NCBI GenBank assembly: GCA_946547205.1
Contig: CAMNPA010000001.1
Span: forward strand, 1 to 45,170
Direction of reading: 5' to 3'
Source of the DNA: an uncultured Selenomonadales bacterium
GTDB taxonomy: Bacteria; Bacillota; Negativicutes; Selenomonadales; Selenomonadaceae
Length of the DNA stretch: 45,170 nt
The notes beneath the pieces are model-generated. The model was not told the origin of the DNA, did no database searches, and worked only from the letters and a program-made list of their open reading frames with translations. Shown in pieces: positions 31,989 to 40,303 of the stretch (positions within the stretch are counted from its first letter, which is position 1; every line of letters starts with the position of its first letter). Both the position numbers and the translations under genes were made by a program.

Positions 31989-32948
31989 TCACCTGCTCCT
32001 AAGCCGTTGACTGATCTTGTAAAAAACTTTTTCAATCGGCGGTTGTCGCTCAATGATTATCGAGCCCGTGCAAAAACTTCCGGGCGTTATCGGTTTGTGC
32101 TCTCCGACAATCGAAGTCCACAGGTAGCCCGACTCCGAATCTTCATCCTTAACCAAATCGAATTTAATTTCCATGAGCGCGCTGTTTTGAGAAGTTTGAA
32201 TCCACTGCGCAAGTTGAGCGTTGCCGAGTTTTTGACGGATGCTTTCCGCAGAAACGGGATATTGCGAGACTGCACGCACGACGCCGATTAGACTGCCTGC
32301 TTGCGAAGTGTCCACGCCGTTTGGAACAAGTTGAATCGTCATGCCCGGCTCAACACGCTTGCCTTTGTCGACAGGAATATAAAAAACGCCTTTCAAGTCG
32401 TCGCGATTTTGTGTAAGGCGAATCGTGCAGACAGGCGAGCCGCTTGAAATAACTTTGCCCTTCTCAATCAAAACTTCGTCAATAATTCCGTCGTAGTCGC
32501 TGTAAATGTATTCGGCAATGTTAAGCTGCTCTTTCTTCGCGCCGTATTGATAAACTCTGTTCAAAGCGTCGCGGTCGCTTGAAGCAAGTCCCATGCCGTA
32601 TTGCGCCATTCGAGTATCAGCCGATTGAGACGCCTGTTCGAGTTGCGCAATTAAATCGCCGCTATGAACATGAGTTCCGGTTTTTACGTAGACAGCAGAA
32701 ACTTTGCCGCCGGATATGTGCGAAACGTTCACGACGCCTGCAGAGTCCATGATAAGTCCCATGCCGTTAGCTTTGACCGTGAACGCGCCGAAGATTGACC
32801 ACAGCACGATTGAAAACAGCAAAAGCAAAATTGCCGCCATCATGACCCAACCTATCGGCGTCGTTATCGGAAAAAGCATGTCCAAACGTTCGGGCGAGCG
32901 CAATTTATTCAGTGCCTCTTTACTGAAGAGCCGATCTTGTTTAGCCAA
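31989..32948 (-). CDS. NHLM-type HlyD adaptor of the peptide exporter
   Basis: This 319-residue membrane fusion protein has a cytoplasmic N-terminal stretch, one membrane helix around residues 35-58 (WVMMAAILLLLFSIVLWSIFG), a biotinyl-lipoyl-like half (VNVSHISGGKVSAVYVKTGTHVHSGDLIAQLE), a very short hairpin, and a beta-barrel part (VEPGMTIQLVPNGVD). It bridges the ABC pair to the outer envelope. The start is taken as the TTG at 32946-32948 because GAAGGAGACGGCGACA lies directly before it; the ATG ten codons earlier sits inside the preceding gene without a site. It overlaps that gene by eight bases. The short coiled hairpin is normal for the NHLM type. Confidence 0.87.
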   Translation of the reverse strand: MAKQDRLFSKEALNKLRSPERLDMLFPITTPIGWVMMAAILLLLFSIVLWSIFGAFTVKANGMGLIMDSAGVVNVSHISGGKVSAVYVKTGTHVHSGDLIAQLEQASQSADTRMAQYGMGLASSDRDALNRVYQYGAKKEQLNIAEYIYSDYDGIIDEVLIEKGKVISSGSPVCTIRLTQNRDDLKGVFYIPVDKGKRVEPGMTIQLVPNGVDTSQAGSLIGVVRAVSQYPVSAESIRQKLGNAQLAQWIQTSQNSALMEIKFDLVKDEDSESGYLWTSIVGEHKPITPGSFCTGSIIIERQPPIEKVFYKISQRLRSR

Positions 32949-34194
32949 TGTCGCCGTCTCCTTCAAGCGTAAAATCAACTTTCATACCGTCTTCAAGGTC
33001 TTCGGTGCCGCTCGTTACGACCAATTCATTTTCCTTCAGACCGTGCACGACTTCGATAAAATTTCCGTCGTCCGAACCCGTTTCAATCTCACGCCGAAAA
33101 ATTTTCCCGTCAGCTGCGACGAAAACTTCATTCCGTGCCGGCGAAGTCATTGCGCTAAGCGGTACCGTCAAACAATTTCGCGGGCTCATCATCTGCAAAG
33201 ACGGCGCGTTATACGTTTGCGGCTCAAGGAGACCTGCGCGGTTATCAATTTCCCAGAGAATTTTTCTGATGTTCGCGGGAACTTCAGGCGACGGAGTTAT
33301 TTCGATGATTTGCGCAGTAAATTTTTGCTCGCTGCCCGAATTGCCTGCCTCGTATTCCGTATCGTAAATCTTGGAAAAATTTGCGTGGCTGAAACGGAGC
33401 GTCGCCACATCTCCGATTTTAAATCGCTTGGTGAATTTGTCTTCAATGTCAACGGAAAAATTCAGCGTCCGAAAATCGCCGACCAAAGCCATCGCCGTTC
33501 CTGCCGTCACATACGAGCCTTGCGTTTTGTACAAAATCAAAACTTCGCCGTCAATCGGTGCGGTTATTTCGCTGTATGAACTCTCAATCAAGAGCTGTTC
33601 TTTCTGCGCGATTAAATATTCTTTCTGCACAAGCAACGATTTCTTTTGAAGGTGTGAATTTTGAAGATTAACCTGCGCTTCTTTGTATGTCGCTTCGATT
33701 TCTTCAAATTTTTCGGTCGAAACTGCGTCTTGAGCAATCAGTTGGCTGTAGCGTTCAAAATCACTCTTCGCGCGTACCAAATTCGTTTCCGACTTCATTA
33801 TTTCGTTGTCCGCCCGCAGAATTTCATTTTCAATCTTGAGAATGTCAATGTCAGCCTGCCGAAGTTTTACCGATTGCGTGTCGTTCGTCACCGTGAATAA
33901 TTTTTGCCCTTGAACAACGCGATCATTTTTCCGCACGTCAATTGAAGTTATTCTGCCGTCGAGCAACGCCACTGCGTCCGTCATTTTGTTTGAATAAAGA
34001 TTCAACGTATCGAGTGCCAGTCTCGGCTTGAGTTGTCGCATTTGAACTTTCGCGCCGCGCAGTGGAATTGTCTGGTTGCTCATTCGCTCCGCTATTTGAT
34101 TTTCGCCGCGCTGATTCAAATATGTCCCGTATGCCACCAGTGCGATTATCAGGACTAAAATAATTCCCAAGCCTATAAAAAATGGTCGTTTCAT
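32941..34194 (-). CDS. Second periplasmic adaptor protein (HlyD/RND-like family)
   Basis: The 417-residue protein begins with one N-terminal membrane anchor (PFFIGLGIILVLIIALVAYG). It continues with half a lipoyl motif (LDGRITSIDVRKNDRVVQGQKLF), a long coiled-coil hairpin (about 110-215, rich in Glu/Lys/Gln with KSETNLVRAKSDFERYSQL), the second lipoyl half (YSEITAPIDGEVLILYKTQGSYV) and beta-barrel domains. The hairpin is long, in contrast to that of the adaptor encoded next, so it could reach an outer-membrane channel. No such channel is encoded in the window. GAGGAAG precedes the start by about ten bases. It overlaps the NHLM adaptor gene by eight bases, which ties it to the exporter operon. 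Confidence 0.85.
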   Translation of the reverse strand: MKRPFFIGLGIILVLIIALVAYGTYLNQRGENQIAERMSNQTIPLRGAKVQMRQLKPRLALDTLNLYSNKMTDAVALLDGRITSIDVRKNDRVVQGQKLFTVTNDTQSVKLRQADIDILKIENEILRADNEIMKSETNLVRAKSDFERYSQLIAQDAVSTEKFEEIEATYKEAQVNLQNSHLQKKSLLVQKEYLIAQKEQLLIESSYSEITAPIDGEVLILYKTQGSYVTAGTAMALVGDFRTLNFSVDIEDKFTKRFKIGDVATLRFSHANFSKIYDTEYEAGNSGSEQKFTAQIIEITPSPEVPANIRKILWEIDNRAGLLEPQTYNAPSLQMMSPRNCLTVPLSAMTSPARNEVFVAADGKIFRREIETGSDDGNFIEVVHGLKENELVVTSGTEDLEDGMKVDFTLEGDGDIG

Positions 34195-34230
34195 TGAACA
34201 ACTACTTCCTCAAAATTTTTTTTACAAACT

Positions 34231-36765
34231 TTAAACTACGCGGCAATTCAGCAAGTCAATATTACTTAAAGTTTCTGCAGTCAACTCTACATCGTAACGC
34301 GCACACAAATTTTGAACCATGTCGATATAAACTGCAGTTGCTTTGGCATTTTCTCCCGCGCGAATCAAGGTATAAGTTTTCTCTATAAAATTCTTCCAAA
34401 GATCGCAGTAAATTTTTTCTGCATCAGTCTCCGAATTTATCTTTTGCACCAACAGTGGAGCAACTCGATAATATTCTTTGATAAGGTCGGCTATGACGGG
34501 ACTTTCCATTTTCATTTCGTCGCGATAAGCTCGAAGTGTGTTAAGTTCCTCGCAGTCGTCGGGCTTATGTAACGCCGCGCACGCCGCACCGGTGATGACG
34601 CAAAAGCTACTGCTAGAGGAAGATTCATGAGATATGTATTCTACTCGCGCCGTGGGTGTCTTCTTTTTTTCTTGAATTTTACGGGCGTTGGCGGATTTCC
34701 ATTTCTTTACTTTTGTAAACTCTTCGTCGGCTTTTTTGTGACCCAGAGACATTGCTTTTCCAAAAAATTTTTCTGCCGCGTCCAAATCCTGCGAAAAAAT
34801 TCCGTCGGGATATTGATACAATCTGCCGCGTTTGTAATAAGAATCTGCACTCTCGCATTGCTGCCACCATTCCAAAGCGCGCCGATCATCTTTTAAAACG
34901 TGATACAGATCGCCGATTCGTTCTTTAACCGAAAGATCGTTTCCGTCTTTTAAAACTTCTTGGTAAATTTGAATGCAGCTCATAACTTGATTTTTTTCGG
35001 CTTCAGTCAAAGCGTGTTGCCCGGCGTGAAGTTTAAACAGCCTTTTGGCAAAATCATCAGCCAAAATTTTTATCGCCGGAATGTAAGCTTTTACTGCCGC
35101 AAGTTTAAAATATCTGTTGGCAGCCGCGTAACGATTTTTTGCCAAATTCATCTCGCCCAGCGCGAAATTTGCTTCCGGAACCATTTGGTCGGCCAAAATC
35201 TGAAGTGCTTTAAAATCTCCGTCGGCAAGCTCAAAAAGTTTTTTTCCCGCCGGTGCAAAGTCCAATTTAAGTGCGCGCTTGTAATAGTTCACTGCATTTT
35301 TCTTATCGCCTGCGTGTTCTTCCCATAATCCGCGAAAATAATTTTCTTCGGGACTTTCAATTAAATTTATGTCGCGAGCGATTTGCATATAATCAAAATC
35401 AGAAAAACGCAATTCCTTGGTAAGGCGCAGTTTTGCACGCCGAATAAATTCGTTATCGGTTTCGCGACGCAAACGCATCAACGCATCTGAATTTACGTGT
35501 TCGCCCTTCGCCGATCGAAAAATCATTTCGTAAACATAGCAATAAACATCAGCGACTTGATTTAAATTTTTCATGTACTCCACAGCCATTTTAAAATCGC
35601 CCAAGTCCACTGCTTTAAAAAATATTTCGCGCCAAATTTCTTTTGTATGTTCGGAACAAGGCATAATTTTTTTAGAGCCCATGTGATTTTCAACGGCGCA
35701 TTCATATTTTCTTGCTTGCTCCAAAAGCGACAGAGAAGCCGCCCGCAACGTTTCATATTCGCGTTCGACGACATTAAGTTCTTGACGAGTTTCCGACTCC
35801 AAGTCCTTTATATTCTTTTTGGTTTCGCTCATCGTTATCAAAGTGATGTCGCGAATTATTTGGCTCTTATCGTCTCGCAGCTGTCGAATTCTTTTCTCGT
35901 AAAAATATCTGATGTCCAAGAGTCTGCTTCTTACCGTGTCGGCAAAATTGCAGTTTCGACGCAGGATATTCAGCTGCTCAAACGCGGAAAAAATCTTGTC
36001 TTCGAGCAGGATAGAAATTTCTTTAAGCTTGTCGTCCCGCCTCAATATTTCCACGTTCTGCGTGACACAGTTAAAAGAAATCGGATGCAGATTTTTACGC
36101 TTTAAAAACTCGTCAAGCAGTTTACGTTTTTTTATCTTGTCGGAAGGTTCGGAGATGAAAATTGAAATCGCGTTCAGCTTTTTTAAAATCGTCTCGGCAA
36201 ATGGAGTCTCCGCATAAAAATATTCGGGAAAATATATGACGGCGATATTTTGGAATCTTCCGGCTTGTTTCAGGAGAAAAAAACGCAGTATTTGCGGCAG
36301 CTTTATATCGCTGCGCCACAGCGAGCCGGTTGCTTGCCGGTATTCGCTCAAACTCAAATCAATCACGTTGCCGACATCATTTATCGCCGCAATCTTTTTA
36401 TTTCCCACAGTTAAAATCGCCATCAAATTTGTATCGAGCATCAAATTCTCTGCCGTTTCGGAGTCCGTGATATTTTCGATAAAATTTTTGATTAAAGTCC
36501 TGTCGAAGCCCACAATTCCGACAAAAGTTTTGCCGATAAGTTCAGGGAATGTCTCAAAAATTTCCATGTCGTCCGCAGCTTTTATGAGTTCCTCAAAAAT
36601 CTTGTCTTTTTCCGGAAAAGACGATTCTTCCAATGCCACACGAAAATTTTTGTTCAGTTCATTATAAAAAGCCTCGCGAACTTCACGGAAAAAATATTTC
36701 TGATTAGATTTGTCGGCGTTTAACAGCTTGGCTACGAGTTCAATGTTTTCCTGTGCACTGCTCAT
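34231..36765 (-). CDS. Degenerate GTPase-like domain fused to Sel1/TPR repeats and a Cys-box C terminus
   Basis: This is an 844-residue protein with three parts. Residues 1-300 resemble the fold of the adjacent dynamin-like proteins (KTFVGIVGFDRTLIKNF at the P-loop position, a hydrophobic strand then ISEPSD near the switch), but GxxxxGKS, DxxG and NKxD are all absent, so it should not hydrolyse GTP. Residues 380-680 are Sel1/TPR repeats (NYYKRALKLDFAPAGKKLFEL, ANRYFKLAAVKAYIPAIKIL). After a basic, then Ser-rich linker (SSSSSS) comes CVITGAACAALHKPDDCEEL and a helical end with EYYRVAP. This resembles the C-terminal 'CFI-box' domain, recalled as frequent on repeat proteins. The start has GGAGAAGG and lies three bases past the GTPase gene. 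Confidence 0.75.
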   Translation of the reverse strand: MSSAQENIELVAKLLNADKSNQKYFFREVREAFYNELNKNFRVALEESSFPEKDKIFEELIKAADDMEIFETFPELIGKTFVGIVGFDRTLIKNFIENITDSETAENLMLDTNLMAILTVGNKKIAAINDVGNVIDLSLSEYRQATGSLWRSDIKLPQILRFFLLKQAGRFQNIAVIYFPEYFYAETPFAETILKKLNAISIFISEPSDKIKKRKLLDEFLKRKNLHPISFNCVTQNVEILRRDDKLKEISILLEDKIFSAFEQLNILRRNCNFADTVRSRLLDIRYFYEKRIRQLRDDKSQIIRDITLITMSETKKNIKDLESETRQELNVVEREYETLRAASLSLLEQARKYECAVENHMGSKKIMPCSEHTKEIWREIFFKAVDLGDFKMAVEYMKNLNQVADVYCYVYEMIFRSAKGEHVNSDALMRLRRETDNEFIRRAKLRLTKELRFSDFDYMQIARDINLIESPEENYFRGLWEEHAGDKKNAVNYYKRALKLDFAPAGKKLFELADGDFKALQILADQMVPEANFALGEMNLAKNRYAAANRYFKLAAVKAYIPAIKILADDFAKRLFKLHAGQHALTEAEKNQVMSCIQIYQEVLKDGNDLSVKERIGDLYHVLKDDRRALEWWQQCESADSYYKRGRLYQYPDGIFSQDLDAAEKFFGKAMSLGHKKADEEFTKVKKWKSANARKIQEKKKTPTARVEYISHESSSSSSFCVITGAACAALHKPDDCEELNTLRAYRDEMKMESPVIADLIKEYYRVAPLLVQKINSETDAEKIYCDLWKNFIEKTYTLIRAGENAKATAVYIDMVQNLCARYDVELTAETLSNIDLLNCRVV

Positions 36766-36768
36766 AAA

Positions 36769-38034
36769 TCATACCTTCTCCGCTAAATGCATGAGATCAT
36801 CAAAATCCCTGTGAATCTTTTCGGCGAGATATTTAAATCTCTTCTTGTTTCCTTGCAACCTGCCGTATTTCTGACACACACGGCTATAAATGTGCACTAA
36901 AGATTTAATTGCAAGAATGTCCATGGCTTTATATACGCTGTCGCCCAATTCGTGTTGACGGTTTCCGGTCGATTCAATTGCCTTATCAAAATCTTTGTCA
37001 ATGGAACGAGTCAAGTTTTTCAATTCGGTTTCCACGTCGTGACTGCCCGCAGCATTTTGACCGGCGAAGTCCAGAAATTGCGCGACAAGATTTTTGCCGA
37101 AATATTCTTTTCCTTCATGCGACGAATAGGCCGTAATGCCGAAAATTTTAACGCCTCTGTTCTTTAGAATTTGCTGACCGTGCTCGACTATTGCCCGACA
37201 ATCGCTTTCCGTCTTTCTGTCTGCTTTGTTCACGACGACGAGCACAGGATTTTCTATCGCCACACGTTGAATGAAATCTATATCTTTATCAACGATGCCA
37301 TCATCAACTGTAACGAGCAATATCAAAAAATCCGCCGCTTTGACTTGTTGTTCGGCAAGATATTCGTCCGTCATGTTTTCGCGAGTATCAATGTCCGCTT
37401 TGTTATAGCCGGGCGTGTCCAGAAAAATAATTCGGTCTCGTTGCTTTGCGGGAAAATTCGGCGTGTATATCACAAGATTTCCTATGAAGCGCGAAAAGCC
37501 TATCTTGTACTCTTCAAAAAATCTGTGCGTCATCGCCTGCATTGCGTCCATATCCAAATTTATTGTTCGCCCGCCGGAATAAGCTTGAATTACTTCCTTT
37601 TGACCGCCGACAATATAAGTGGGAATTGAAGTGGTCGGGTTTTGGTCTTCAGGTAAAATAATGCGGCTGTCCGTCGTCAAAGAATTTATAAAGCCGGATT
37701 TTCCTGCGCTGAAACGTCCGACTATGGCAACAATCGATTTTCCAGACAGCAGGCGAACTTTTTTATACTCCATAATTTTATCGCTTAGCCGCGTGAGCTG
37801 ACGACTGAGCGCGAGAGTATTTTTTCCCAAGTCCTTAAGCGTCAACAGAATTTCATTGTCCAGCATGTAATCGAGTCTGCCGGCAATTTTGTCCGTGGAA
37901 GTTTTTTTCTGATTGTCCGGCAAAAGCTTTGCGATAAGCTCCAAACCTTTTTTCGGGTCGGCAAGATAAGGATTTTCTTCCTGCTCTGCGTCGGCGGTAT
38001 CGAGAACTTCATTAACGTCATCAAAAAAACCCAT
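36769..38034 (-). CDS. Dynamin-like GTPase, smallest of three
   Basis: The protein has 421 residues. All GTPase motifs are present: G1 GRFSAGKSGFIN near residue 107, G2 Thr in NPTTSIPT, G3 DTPGYNKAD and G4 NKADRKT. An N-terminal acidic stretch (residues 1-60) and a helical C terminus of about 110 residues complete it; no membrane segment is seen. Bacterial dynamin-like proteins remodel or protect membranes and often occur as pairs that co-assemble. The gene begins three bases after the upstream GTPase gene stops and ends three bases before the pseudo-GTPase gene, so the four are surely one operon. The assigned start (MGFFDD) follows the coupled stop; its ribosome binding site lies inside the end of the previous gene (GCGTGGAGTATGA, moderate). 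Confidence 0.9.
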   Translation of the reverse strand: MGFFDDVNEVLDTADAEQEENPYLADPKKGLELIAKLLPDNQKKTSTDKIAGRLDYMLDNEILLTLKDLGKNTLALSRQLTRLSDKIMEYKKVRLLSGKSIVAIVGRFSAGKSGFINSLTTDSRIILPEDQNPTTSIPTYIVGGQKEVIQAYSGGRTINLDMDAMQAMTHRFFEEYKIGFSRFIGNLVIYTPNFPAKQRDRIIFLDTPGYNKADIDTRENMTDEYLAEQQVKAADFLILLVTVDDGIVDKDIDFIQRVAIENPVLVVVNKADRKTESDCRAIVEHGQQILKNRGVKIFGITAYSSHEGKEYFGKNLVAQFLDFAGQNAAGSHDVETELKNLTRSIDKDFDKAIESTGNRQHELGDSVYKAMDILAIKSLVHIYSRVCQKYGRLQGNKKRFKYLAEKIHRDFDDLMHLAEKV

Positions 38035-38037
38035 GAT

Positions 38038-40293
38038 TCATACTCCACGCAATTTGTTTTTGCATTCGGCGACGCGGGCAATAAATTCTTTGTAGCGTTT
38101 AATGCTGCCTTCTTTGTCCTGCAAATTTTTCTGTATGTGAGTAATTCGCGTCTCAATCGCCTTTTTAACATCGTCCGTGAAATAGATTGACTGTTCCTTG
38201 AGCGTAGCTTCAATTTGATTGGCTTTTTCTTCGAGCTTAGCGGTTATGTCGCCGGCGATTTTGTTTAGAACTTTGGTTTGTTTAAGTTCAAGGCGCGAAA
38301 TATCTTCATCTTGAACTTGCGCGGACGGGAACTCTTCAAAAATCATCTGATGATATTTTTCGGCGTCGACAACGGAAAAATCGGGAATCGTCACCTTTGA
38401 AAGCACCAGCTCGACGGGAATTAAAATGTCGTTTTCGTCAAAGTCGGCGTCTGCCCTTTGAAAAGCGCGAAGAACTACCTGTTTAATTCTGTTGCGAATC
38501 TCGCCGATGTTAATCGCAAATTTTAATCCCTCGGCAATATTTTTCTCGGCAGCGGCGATATAACTTTGCAGGTTCCTAACGACATCGCTCACATTCGCCG
38601 TGTGATAAATCACCGTGACTTCGTAGGGCACGCGTTCCGTAAAGAAAATCAAAAAGCTTTCCTCGCGATAACGAGTTTCAGTTTTCTGTCCTTCCGAAAT
38701 GGCTATGTCGGTGTGTTCGTCAGCCCGCGCCTTTATCTGTTGAGCAATCTCGACGATATATTTTTTCGTGTCAACTGCGCAAAGATCGAAGGTCTTTTCA
38801 ATGTCGCGGCGCATGGCGATAAGTGCGTTTTGACTTGTCTCCAATTTCTTTTGCAGCTCCGAAAAGTCGGTGGTTTCCGTCAAGCGCAACATCTGTTCGG
38901 CTTCGCTCTGAATCTCGTTAATTTGTCCGGCAAAAGATAACGTCTGGTCTTTTATAAATTCCCGGCTGCGTTCGGCGATAATGTTTTCCTTTTCAGCACG
39001 AATTTTTTTGAATTCTCTGTCGCGCAAACGGTCAATGTTGGCAAGTTCGCGCAAAAATTCGGAATCGGTATTCATTCCCGTAAAACGTTCAACCATCCGT
39101 GTTAAAATGTGCGCTTCCAACTCGTTCAAATCTTCTTTGGCGGAAAGTTTGCGTGAGGCACTGTAAAAAATCGACGATATGTAATAAAGCGACCTGTCTT
39201 CGGCAAGCTGACGTTTGGTTTCCTCTTCGACGCGCTTTAAAACTGCGGCATGTGAATAGGATTTTTCGGCTTGGCGTGCAGCTTCGATAACACGTTCCGC
39301 GCTCTCATTGAGCTTGCGCATCGTCCGCGCATAAACAACTTTAAGCGGCTCTCTGTTTCGCGAAGGATTGTCCAAAATCGCCGAATCAAATTTACTGCCG
39401 ACAATCACGGCGTGATTTATGCTCTCGCCCGGCAAAGTCTTAACGATCAGCGAAATATCCTCGTTGCTCATAAATTGCGGCGTGGGACTTAGAATGAAGA
39501 CGAGATCGCAAGCCATTAAAAATTCTTTCGTCTTCTCACTGCGCGACGTAATCGGATCGCCAAGACCGGGCGTATCGACAATCTCAATGCCTTTGAGCAG
39601 CTCATTTTTAACGGTCATTTCAATCCATTTCACGATTGGCGTATATTTGCCGTGTGCCCCTACGTATTGTTCCAAATCTCTTTGAAGATTGGAAACGGAA
39701 ATTTCTTGCGTCATGCCCAGCTTCGATAAGATTTTATCATCGTCGGCAGCCATGTCGGTTAATTCTTTGCAGGCGCGATATTGTGCAGGAATTTTGCTTT
39801 TTATGCTCTGAATCTCGCCGGGTGTCAACTCAATGTCTTGGCTGTAGTCCAAGTTGCGCTCTGCATTTGCCTTTTTGCGTGCTTTAAGGTTTGCTTCGCC
39901 GCGCTGCAGTTCGTCATCAAAAAGCTCGGAATTTCTTTCGATAACTGACCAATCGCTTGCGCTGTAAAAAACTACCTTTGCGCCGGGCCGGTCAGCATAT
40001 GAAATTTTTGTTAAAGCCGCAGTCATGGGCGTTGCCGCCTTGGGCAGAATGTCTTTGCCGTCAAAAATCAGCGCGTTCAAGAACGACGATTTGCCTGCTT
40101 TCACTTGACCGACTATGCCAATTTTCAAGTCGCGATTGGTAATCAGAATTTCTTCCGCATGAGTTTTCGCACGCCGAACTTTTTCTTCAAAGTCGCGGAT
40201 ATAATCCGGGTTGACAAAATTTTCTCCGCCTTTAAGCTTTTCGAGGATGCCTTCAATCTTCTGAAGGAACTCGGCGCAATTTTGATTCTCCAT
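38038..40293 (-). CDS. Dynamin-like GTPase, largest of three
   Basis: The protein has 751 residues. The GTPase domain has G1 GQVKAGKSSFLNALI near residue 61, G3 DTPGLGDP, and a variant G4 (VIVGSKFDS in place of NKxD). Beyond it are about 400 residues of helices with long coiled-coil stretches (NEIQSEAEQMLRLTE; KVLNKIAGDITAKLEEKANQIE), the stalk-like region of bacterial dynamins. A modest hydrophobic segment near FLIFFTERVPYEVTVIYH may touch the membrane. The start at 40293 follows AGGAGAATTTTT; an earlier in-frame start lies inside the upstream gene. Ten bases separate it from that gene. The changed G4 suggests altered nucleotide specificity or affinity. Confidence 0.88.
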   Translation of the reverse strand: MENQNCAEFLQKIEGILEKLKGGENFVNPDYIRDFEEKVRRAKTHAEEILITNRDLKIGIVGQVKAGKSSFLNALIFDGKDILPKAATPMTAALTKISYADRPGAKVVFYSASDWSVIERNSELFDDELQRGEANLKARKKANAERNLDYSQDIELTPGEIQSIKSKIPAQYRACKELTDMAADDDKILSKLGMTQEISVSNLQRDLEQYVGAHGKYTPIVKWIEMTVKNELLKGIEIVDTPGLGDPITSRSEKTKEFLMACDLVFILSPTPQFMSNEDISLIVKTLPGESINHAVIVGSKFDSAILDNPSRNREPLKVVYARTMRKLNESAERVIEAARQAEKSYSHAAVLKRVEEETKRQLAEDRSLYYISSIFYSASRKLSAKEDLNELEAHILTRMVERFTGMNTDSEFLRELANIDRLRDREFKKIRAEKENIIAERSREFIKDQTLSFAGQINEIQSEAEQMLRLTETTDFSELQKKLETSQNALIAMRRDIEKTFDLCAVDTKKYIVEIAQQIKARADEHTDIAISEGQKTETRYREESFLIFFTERVPYEVTVIYHTANVSDVVRNLQSYIAAAEKNIAEGLKFAINIGEIRNRIKQVVLRAFQRADADFDENDILIPVELVLSKVTIPDFSVVDAEKYHQMIFEEFPSAQVQDEDISRLELKQTKVLNKIAGDITAKLEEKANQIEATLKEQSIYFTDDVKKAIETRITHIQKNLQDKEGSIKRYKEFIARVAECKNKLRGV

Positions 40294-40303
40294 AAAAATT
40301 CTC

